From assembly GCF_000337095.1 (NCBI RefSeq), contig NZ_AOIV01000006.1, forward strand, positions 60,310-124,309: 64,000 nt of DNA. Direction: 5' to 3'. Each line of letters begins with the position of its first letter. Position 1 is the stretch's first letter. Under the pieces are notes generated by a model. It was not told where the DNA came from, did not search any database, and saw only the letters and a list, made by a program, of their open reading frames with translations. This DNA comes from Halogeometricum pallidum JCM 14848. GTDB lineage: Archaea; Halobacteriota; Halobacteria; Halobacteriales; Haloferacaceae. This document shows positions 58,166 to 64,000 of this stretch, piece after piece. The position numbers and the translations under genes are program-made.

Positions 58166-59308
58166 ATGTCTGGAGACGCGGGAACCGGTCGGTTCGCGGG
58201 CGGCGAGCGGCTGCTCGGATGGGTCGACGCGACGCTGGTGTCGGTCTGTCTGAGCAGCGTTCTCATCGTGATTCTCGGCGGACTGGTGCAGGTGAGCTTC
58301 GGTTCCTACTCCATGACGCTCGGACAGGCGTGGCGCGCCGTCCTCGACACCGCGGTCCTGTTCGACCCCCACTGGATGCTCAACTTCCTGCTCGGCGAGG
58401 ACCTGATGCGGGCGGTCACCGGCTTTCGGGGCGAACTTCCGGAACTCCCGACTACGACGCTCATCGTCTGGAACATCCGCCTCCCGCGCGTCTTCGTCGC
58501 CGTTCTCGTCGGCGCGAACCTCGCCATCTCGGGCGCTATCTTTCAGGCGGTGACGAGAAACGAACTCGCCAGCCCCTACATCCTCGGCGTGAGTTCCGGC
58601 GCGGGCCTCGCCATCCTCCTCACGCTCGTCGTCTTCAGCGGACTCGCGCCGTTCCTGCCGCTCATCGCCGCTTTCGGCGGCGCGCTGGCGTTCCTCCTCG
58701 TCTACGTCATCGCCTGGCAGAACGGCACCTCCCCGGTCAGACTCGTCCTCGCGGGCGTCATCGTCTCGACGGTGTTCCAGTCGCTGCAGACCGGCCTGTT
58801 CTTCTTCGCGGACGACCTCGCTGTCGTCCAGAGCGCCATCGCGTGGACCACGGGGTCGCTGACGGGCGTTGACTGGGAGCAGGTCCGCCTCGCGCTGCCG
58901 TCGACGACGCTGGCCGTCGTGCTGGCGGTGCTCGGCGCGCGGCAGTTGAACGTGCTCCTCCTCGGCGAGCAGACGGCCCGGTCGCTCGGGATGTCCGTCG
59001 AGCGGACGCGTTTCATGCTCTCGGGCGTCGCCATCCTCGCGGCCAGCGCCGCCATCGCCGTCGCGGGCATCGTCGGCTTCGTCGGTCTCATCGTCCCGCA
59101 CGTCGTTCGGAACCTCGTCGGGAGCGATTACAAGCGACTGACCGTCGGTTGTCTGTTCGTCGGCCCCGCGCTGATGGTGGTGGCGGACGTGGGCGCGAGA
59201 CTCGCCTTGAACCCCGTGCAGGTGCCCGTCGGCATCGTCACGGGTCTCATCGGCGGCCCCTACTTCCTCTATCTCATGCGGAAACAGCAGAACTTGGGTG
59301 ATGTCTGA
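58166..59308 (+). CDS. FecCD-type iron-siderophore ABC permease
   Basis: 380-aa integral membrane protein with about nine or ten helices of the BtuC/FecCD fold: NIRLPRVFVAVLVGANLAISG is the coupling/entry motif (RLPR...G..L..SG), LASPYILGVSSGAGLA and GFVGLIVPHVVRNLVGSDYKR the other signatures. Imports ferric-siderophore or heme together with the ATPase and binding protein that follow. ATG at 58166; its stop overlaps the ATPase start. Confidence 0.93.
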   Translation: MSGDAGTGRFAGGERLLGWVDATLVSVCLSSVLIVILGGLVQVSFGSYSMTLGQAWRAVLDTAVLFDPHWMLNFLLGEDLMRAVTGFRGELPELPTTTLIVWNIRLPRVFVAVLVGANLAISGAIFQAVTRNELASPYILGVSSGAGLAILLTLVVFSGLAPFLPLIAAFGGALAFLLVYVIAWQNGTSPVRLVLAGVIVSTVFQSLQTGLFFFADDLAVVQSAIAWTTGSLTGVDWEQVRLALPSTTLAVVLAVLGARQLNVLLLGEQTARSLGMSVERTRFMLSGVAILAASAAIAVAGIVGFVGLIVPHVVRNLVGSDYKRLTVGCLFVGPALMVVADVGARLALNPVQVPVGIVTGLIGGPYFLYLMRKQQNLGDV

Positions 59309-60150
59309 TGGCCAAGAGTGAACACGAGCACACGAGCGCGACGACGGACGGAGAACAGGGCGAAGAGCGGGACGGCGCGCTGGTCGGCGACGGCCTCACG
59401 CTGTCGTACCCCACGAGCGAACGACCGGTCGTCGAGTGCGACCGGATCGACATCCCGCGCGGGGAGATAACCGCGCTCGTCGGACCGAACGGGAGCGGGA
59501 AGAGCACGCTCCTGAAGTCGCTCGCCAAGCAGTTGACGCCCGACTCGGGGTCGGTGCTCCTCGACGGCAAAACCATCCAGGAGTACGACGACAAGGAGTT
59601 CGCGCGCGAACTCGGCCTGCTCTCCCAGGAGAACGAGTCTCCCGGGTCGCTCACCGTCGAGGAACTGGTGTACCACGGACGCTACCCCCACCGCGGGTTC
59701 TTCGAGCAGGCCGGAGAGGAGGACCACGCGGCGGTCGAACGCGCAATCGACCTCGCGGGCGTCGACCACCTGCGCGAGAAGACGCTCGGCAACCTCAGCG
59801 GCGGGCAGAAACAACTCGCGTGGATCGCGATGGTGCTCGCCCAAGACACCGACGTGCTCCTCCTCGACGAACCGACGACCTTCCTCGACCTCCACCACCA
59901 ACTCCGCGTGATGGAGACGGTCAGACAGTTGAACGAGCGGCGGGACGTGACCGTCGCCGTCGTCCTCCACGACATCGCCCAGGCCGCTCGGTTCGCCGAC
60001 TACCTCATCGCCCTCAAGGACGGCGAAGTGTACGACTGGGGCCCGCCGCGTGAGGTCGTCACCGAGGACCTCCTCGCGGACGTATTCCGCGTCGAGGCGG
60101 CCGTCAACTACACTCCCGACCCCGAAATCGTCCCGAAACACTCACTCTGA
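59308..60150 (+). CDS. Iron-siderophore ABC transporter ATPase
   Basis: 280 aa with Walker A GPNGSGKST, Q-loop LLSQENESPG, signature NLSGGQKQLAWIAM, Walker B DVLLLDEPTTFLDL and switch histidine VVLHDIAQAARFA, all in FepC/FhuC style (PTTFLDLxHQL). The ATG overlaps the permease stop (TGATG), so the two genes are coupled. A 30-residue hydrophilic extension precedes the domain. Confidence 0.95.
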   Translation: MAKSEHEHTSATTDGEQGEERDGALVGDGLTLSYPTSERPVVECDRIDIPRGEITALVGPNGSGKSTLLKSLAKQLTPDSGSVLLDGKTIQEYDDKEFARELGLLSQENESPGSLTVEELVYHGRYPHRGFFEQAGEEDHAAVERAIDLAGVDHLREKTLGNLSGGQKQLAWIAMVLAQDTDVLLLDEPTTFLDLHHQLRVMETVRQLNERRDVTVAVVLHDIAQAARFADYLIALKDGEVYDWGPPREVVTEDLLADVFRVEAAVNYTPDPEIVPKHSL

Positions 60151-60178
60151 CCGCGGGACTTCGAAACACCTTTGAACG

Positions 60179-60194
60179 TTTAGGCAAGCCTAAA
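60179..60194. promoter_or_regulatory. DtxR/Idr-type iron-box palindrome before the binding-protein gene
   Basis: TTTAGGCAAGCCTAAA, a 16-bp palindrome apart from the central AA, ends 5 bp before the ATG at 60200. It shares the TTTAGG...CCTAAA arms with the site at 58144, so one iron-dependent repressor probably controls both promoters of the uptake system. Confidence 0.8.
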
Positions 60195-60199
60195 ACGTA

Positions 60200-61414
60200 A
60201 TGACATCAGACGGTTCGCGGTCTCGAACTCGGCGGGACGTACTGAAGGCGAGCGGCGTACTGGCGACGACGGGACTGCTGGCGGGGTGTTCCGGCGGGTC
60301 CGGCGAGGGAACGACCGGCGCGGATGCGACCGAGTCGGCGACCGGAACCGAGGCGGCCACCGAGTCGGCGACGGAGTCCACGGCGGAAACCGAAGAAGGG
60401 ACGGAGGAATCGGCCGGCGAGTCCTACTCCGTGACGATGCCGCCCGTTGGCACCGTCGAGTTCGACTCGGTGCCGCAGACGTGGGTCGCCAACAACGGCA
60501 GTTGGGCCGACATGGGCGTCGCCCTCGGCGTCGAACCGCCGAAGGGCGTCTGGCTCACCTCGCGCTACCACACCCAGTACTACGACGAGATTCCGAACGT
60601 CTCCGTCGATAAGAGCGGGATGGTCGACCTCTACTCCGACGGCGTGAGCAAGGAGGTGTTCTACCAACTCGACGGCGACGTGCACGTCATCGACCCGAAC
60701 TTCCTGTTGAACCGCTACAAGGGCTGGGAACAGGCCGACGTGGACGAAATCTCCCAGAAGGTCGCCCCGTTCTTCGGCAACAGCATCTTCTCACGGGGCT
60801 ACGAGTGGCACAAGGACTACCCGTACCTCACGCTGTACGAGGCGTTCGAGAAGCTCTCGCAGGTGTTCCAGCGGCAGGACCGCTACGAGGCGTTCTCGTC
60901 GTTGCACGAGCAGTTCCAATCGAACGTCGCCTCGGTCGTCCCGTCCGCGAAGTCCGACCGCCCCGCCGTCGCCGTCCTCTGGGCGACGGGCGACGAACCC
61001 GAGTCGTTCCTCCCGTACGTCATCAGCGAGGGAACGAGCTTCAAACAGTGGCGCGACCTGAAGGTCCGCGACGCCCTCGCGGAGACGGACGTGAAGGACT
61101 TCCACAAGTCCCGCGGAAAAATCGACTACGAGACGCTCTTGGAGATAGACCCCGACGTGCTCCTCCTCCGCGGACACGAGAGCAAGACGGCCCAGGAGTT
61201 CCAGAACACCGTCGTCCAGTTCATGAAAGACCACCAGACCGCGAGCGCGCTCACGGCCGTGCAGAACGGCGACGTCTACCGCGGCGGTCCCCTGTATCAG
61301 GGCCCCATCTCGAATCTCGTCGTCACCGAACGCGGCGCGAAGGACCTGTACGGCGCCGAGGGCAAACTGTTCGACCGCCAGCGCGTCTCCGACATCGTCA
61401 ACGGTAACTTCTGA
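60200..61414 (+). CDS. Tat-exported iron-siderophore binding lipoprotein
   Basis: 404 aa. Export signal RTRRDVLKASGV with a twin arginine and lipobox LAGC (Cys30), followed by a Thr/Glu/Ala-rich spacer (about 31-75). The rest is a class III binding protein of the TroA/PeriBP_2 (FepB-like) fold with two lobes joined by a helix (YEAFSSLHEQFQSNVASVVP). It delivers iron-chelate to the FecCD permease upstream. Its own promoter (TTTGAAC about 28 bp upstream) plus iron box allow separate expression. Confidence 0.92.
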   Translation: MTSDGSRSRTRRDVLKASGVLATTGLLAGCSGGSGEGTTGADATESATGTEAATESATESTAETEEGTEESAGESYSVTMPPVGTVEFDSVPQTWVANNGSWADMGVALGVEPPKGVWLTSRYHTQYYDEIPNVSVDKSGMVDLYSDGVSKEVFYQLDGDVHVIDPNFLLNRYKGWEQADVDEISQKVAPFFGNSIFSRGYEWHKDYPYLTLYEAFEKLSQVFQRQDRYEAFSSLHEQFQSNVASVVPSAKSDRPAVAVLWATGDEPESFLPYVISEGTSFKQWRDLKVRDALAETDVKDFHKSRGKIDYETLLEIDPDVLLLRGHESKTAQEFQNTVVQFMKDHQTASALTAVQNGDVYRGGPLYQGPISNLVVTERGAKDLYGAEGKLFDRQRVSDIVNGNF

Positions 61415-61602
61415 ACGGATAACCGTCGACGCTCCCGGGTCGGCACGCTATACGATTCGAATGTATTCTCTCAGAAGGAACGGGGGAGGTCTCCGGTATC
61501 CTACGTCGCAGACCGCCCGCTCCGTTCGTGGATGCGCGCCGCCGGCCTAAGAGGCTGTCGAACCGTCCGACGGTGGCGAACGACGGGACGGCGCTCTCGG
61601 CA

Positions 61603-62769
61603 TCAGTCCTCGCCGCGCGTGAGTCGCAGGAACGCCCGCGTCGGCACGCGCGTCTCGACGCGACTCGGCGGCCGACCCGCCCCGTGTGCGCCCTCGACTG
61701 GCACGCGTTCGACGATGCCGGCCTCCGCGAACTCGTAGAGATACCGGGTGATGGTGCTCTCGGAGAGCGACGACGACGACGCGACGGCCGAGGCGGCGCG
61801 GCCGACCGAGGCGCGTTCGTCGGGCGGGAGCGTCACCAGGTGTCTGAGGACGGCCCGCCGGTTCTCCGAGAGGGCCAGCACGCGCCCGAGCGAGACGCAC
61901 GGCCGCGGGACCGAGGCCATCCCGGCGTCGAAGTGCTCGTCTTCTATCACGTCGCTGTCCGCTTCGAGGGCGGCGTCCACCGCACCGAGGAGGGCCGCGA
62001 GGGCGTCGTGCGCGTCGCCCTCGGCCCACGCGGCGAGGCGACGGACCTGCTGGTGCGTCGTCGCGTCTCGCGTCACGCCCGTCGACAGGCGCGCGGTCAG
62101 CACGTCAGCCAGTTCCGCGCGGTGGTACGGTTTCACGGTGACCTCGCTCGTCGCCCGCGGGTCGGGGAGCACGTCCTCCGGCGCCGCGCGGCCGACGGCG
62201 ACCCACGAGGTTCGGTAACCGAGGCTCGCGAGTTCGCCGGTGAACGACGCCAGTTGGTCCGTCCCGCCCTCATCGACGTGGTCGAGGGCGACGACGAGGA
62301 CGCGGCCGCCGCGGAGGTGGTCGTCGACGCGCCCGCGGAGGTCGGCGGTCGACAACCCCCGCCGCGGAACCGACTCGCTCGTCGTCGCGTCGAGGACGGC
62401 GTGGTAGAACTCGAACTCGCTCGTCGTCTCGCGGAGGTCGACGTACGCGAACGAGCGGTTCTCGGCGCTCCCCCCGCGCGTCGTCGTCACGATGGAGTCC
62501 TCCGGCGAGGAGAGCAGTCGGGCGAGGTGGGCGAACAACGCCGTCACGACAGCGGATTTGCCCGACCCCGCCGGCCCCCGGACGTAGACGTTCTCCGGCG
62601 TGCGGTGGTCGAACACCGGTTCCAGTCGGTCGAGGAGTCGTTCGACGGTCGGGCCGCGACCGGTCGGTTCTTCGGGGTGCCAAACCGGGCTCAGCGACGC
62701 CTCTTCGAGCAACAACTGTCGCCTGTCGCGGCGACGTTTACGCTGAAGGATTCGTTCTTCGAGGTTCAT
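61603..62769 (-). CDS. Orc1/Cdc6-family AAA+ ATPase
   Basis: 388 aa. MNLEERILQRKRRRDRRQLL and PEEPTGRGPTVERLLDRLEP at the N-terminus match Orc1/Cdc6; Walker A is GPAGSGKS and Walker B-like LVVALDHVDEG. A winged-helix C-terminus (SESTITRYLYEFAEAGIVERV) would bind DNA. It diverges from replication-origin Orc1 proteins (the N-terminal arginine-rich and sensor-2 regions are less regular), so it may be one of the many haloarchaeal Orc paralogues that do not fire an origin. No clear origin repeats flank it. Confidence 0.85.
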   Translation of the reverse strand: MNLEERILQRKRRRDRRQLLLEEASLSPVWHPEEPTGRGPTVERLLDRLEPVFDHRTPENVYVRGPAGSGKSAVVTALFAHLARLLSSPEDSIVTTTRGGSAENRSFAYVDLRETTSEFEFYHAVLDATTSESVPRRGLSTADLRGRVDDHLRGGRVLVVALDHVDEGGTDQLASFTGELASLGYRTSWVAVGRAAPEDVLPDPRATSEVTVKPYHRAELADVLTARLSTGVTRDATTHQQVRRLAAWAEGDAHDALAALLGAVDAALEADSDVIEDEHFDAGMASVPRPCVSLGRVLALSENRRAVLRHLVTLPPDERASVGRAASAVASSSSLSESTITRYLYEFAEAGIVERVPVEGAHGAGRPPSRVETRVPTRAFLRLTRGED

Positions 62770-62829
62770 CCGGGTACCGCCCGAATCGGGCGAGGGCGTT
62801 CGAGAGAGCGGGTGTCGTTTGCGGGCGGT

Positions 62830-63900
62830 TCAGAGACCGAGATAGGCCGAGTTCGGGAAGATGCCGATCAGGTAGAGCACGCCGATGAGCACCGTCATGA
62901 CCGTAATCGACATCGCCGGCGGGTCGACGTGGGTCCCCGAGTGCGAGTAGAAGACGCGCTGGGTCACCTCGCCGAGCAGTCCGGCGAGCGCGCCGAAGAT
63001 GCCCCCGACGAGCAGTGCGACGAGCGGACTGCCGACGGCGGCGGCTCCGATGGCGGCGCCGCTGGAGCCCAAGAGCGTGATGTGGTGCGTGACGGGAATC
63101 TTCTCGACGCCGAGGTTGAGGAACAGCAGGCTCATCGCGGAGATGCCGTAGCCGAGGAAGAAACTCCCCGTTTCGAGCCAGATGTAGGCGCCGAGTATCC
63201 CGCCGACGAGTCCGATGACGGTGACGCCGGGCCACTTGTACTGGTGGGGGAGCCACGGTTCGGTCGCCGGTCTGATGCGCTCGACGCCGTCATCGACCAT
63301 CGTTTGCTCCTCGCCGCGTTCGAAGGGCGACATGTCGAGGTAGCCCTTCCCGGCGGGTTTGCCGATCAGCGGGTAGTCGAAGGCCCCTCGGGCCAAGAGC
63401 GCCGAGAGGAACACCGTCAGCGCGATGGTGTCGAGCGGAAGTCCGAATCCGGCCGCTAGCTGGTTGATGAGGACGCCGACGACGCCGAACACGGCGCCGA
63501 CGGCGAGGATGTCGGGCTTCGTCCCGAAGGCGTAGGTGATGTCCTTCCCGAAGTGGTAGCCCTCCTTGGGCCCCATCTCGGGGTACTTCTTACCCGCGTA
63601 GGCGGAGGCGGCGACGCCGCCCGCGAACGCGATGTGCGGGCCGGTGATGGCGCCGAACCCGATGACGCCCGTGATTCCGGTCGCTATCTCGCCGGCCGGA
63701 ATCCCGCCGACGCCGCCGAGGTTCCCTTCGAGTATCGCCAGCCCCTCCCCGAGGAAGACGACGAACCCCGTGAAGATGAACGCCGGAAGCGCGCCCAAGG
63801 CGGCCCCGAACGCACCGCCTGCGAGGGCCGTGATGAGCAGGATGAGAAACTCCTCGGTTCCCATCCCGATGAGCGGAATCTGCAATGCGAGTCCGTTCAT
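62830..63900 (-). CDS. Putative glycerol permease of haloarchaeal glp locus
   Basis: 356 aa with about ten membrane helices and a His/Pro-rich cytosolic loop (PATEPWLPHQYKW). It follows the glycerol kinase gene after 2 bp in the same direction. In Haloferax a membrane protein in the same place (often called glpX or HVO_1542-like) is proposed to help glycerol uptake; I rely on that memory and on the synteny. No transporter family signature is visible beyond the glycine-rich helices. Confidence 0.65.
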   Translation of the reverse strand: MNGLALQIPLIGMGTEEFLILLITALAGGAFGAALGALPAFIFTGFVVFLGEGLAILEGNLGGVGGIPAGEIATGITGVIGFGAITGPHIAFAGGVAASAYAGKKYPEMGPKEGYHFGKDITYAFGTKPDILAVGAVFGVVGVLINQLAAGFGLPLDTIALTVFLSALLARGAFDYPLIGKPAGKGYLDMSPFERGEEQTMVDDGVERIRPATEPWLPHQYKWPGVTVIGLVGGILGAYIWLETGSFFLGYGISAMSLLFLNLGVEKIPVTHHITLLGSSGAAIGAAAVGSPLVALLVGGIFGALAGLLGEVTQRVFYSHSGTHVDPPAMSITVMTVLIGVLYLIGIFPNSAYLGL

Positions 63901-63902
63901 GG

Positions 63903-64000
63903 TCAGTTCTCCCGGGCCCAGTCGCGGGAGCGTTCGACGGCGTCGGTCCAGCGGCCGTAGCGTTCCTCGACGTTTTTCGCGTCGCCGTCGGGGGAGAACT
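63903..64000 (-). CDS. glpK: Glycerol kinase, C-terminal fragment (rest outside window)
   Basis: The last 31 codons of a minus-strand gene: SPDGDAKNVEERYGRW followed by TDAVERSRDWAREN and a stop. The pattern R-Y-x-x-W-x-x-A-V-E-R-S-x-x-W is the conserved end of FGGY-family glycerol kinases. The enzyme phosphorylates glycerol to sn-glycerol 3-phosphate, a major carbon entry route of haloarchaea. The gene continues beyond the right edge. Confidence 0.85.
   Translation of the reverse strand, partial: FSPDGDAKNVEERYGRWTDAVERSRDWAREN

Noticed and set aside
61415..61602. Possible replication origin beside the Orc1/Cdc6 gene
   Set aside because: No repeated ORB-like motif or long AT-rich unwinding element seen in 61415-61602 or 62770-62829.
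1..64000. CRISPR array or complete insertion sequence
   Set aside because: No regularly spaced direct repeats and no transposase frame with terminal inverted repeats were found.

Overview
The window is a roughly 66% GC stretch of a haloarchaeal chromosome. Evidence: strongly acidic proteins, high G/C at third codon positions, twin-arginine (Tat) lipoproteins, TATA boxes about 25-28 bp upstream of start codons (leaderless transcripts), archaeal RNase P RNA, ribosomal protein S6e, and many small families known only from Halobacteria (DUF5806, DUF5807, Hvo_1808, DUF7112-like). The gene set fits the Haloferacales; I cannot name a genus safely.

1-7.4 kb: an anaerobic (early cobalt insertion) corrin-ring operon on the minus strand, transcribed cbiT-cbiL-cbiF-cbiG-cbiH1-cbiH2-ferredoxin-LAGLIDADG-like protein-cbiX (cut by the window edge), with overlapping or nearly touching genes. 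A winged-helix regulator is divergent, with an imperfect dyad between them. 7.4-9.4 kb: a metal/metalloid module of an ArsR-type sensor, an unannotated 45-aa Cys-containing micro-ORF and an SO_0444/ArsP-type permease; a two-part dyad covers the micro-ORF promoter. 9.4-13.4 kb: a degraded accessory patch with broken MNT/HEPN-like and glycoside-hydrolase genes, a Tat-exported LVIVD-repeat protein with an inserted PA domain, tRNA-Arg(CCG), and partial copies of that tRNA's 3' end that look like attachment-site scars.

13.4-25 kb: HAF-repeat protein, secreted calcineurin-like phosphoesterase, MATE exporter, membrane-anchored 2Fe-2S ferredoxin, divergent NRAMP-like transporter, two TauE/SafE permeases, 6-phosphogluconate dehydrogenase, CBS protein, M29 aminopeptidase. 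25-35 kb: S6e and small conserved haloarchaeal proteins, a DHH phosphoesterase, three universal stress proteins with a GNAT acetyltransferase, DUF5806. 35-46 kb: dihydroorotase, LplA-like ligase, M23-like protein, thioesterase, isochorismatase-fold amidase, two paralogous Hvo_1808 metallopeptidase-like lipoproteins, nicotinate phosphoribosyltransferase, AMMECR1.

46-52 kb: rnpB, a Zn/Cd/Pb-type P1B ATPase with a His/Cys-rich tail and an upstream dyad, a matrixin-like lipoprotein, small proteins. 52-64 kb: ABC multidrug half-transporter, beta-CASP nuclease, BrkB and AI-2E membrane proteins, an iron ABC uptake operon whose two transcription units each carry a DtxR-like palindrome, an Orc1/Cdc6-like ATPase, and the start of a glycerol locus (putative glycerol permease and the C-terminus of glycerol kinase).

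No CRISPR array, rRNA operon or complete insertion sequence was seen. The best leads for something undescribed are the ArsR/micro-ORF/permease module, the LAGLIDADG-fold protein inside the cobalamin operon, a roughly 75-bp palindromic element present twice (27.2 and 52.0 kb), and the tRNA-Arg fragment series.
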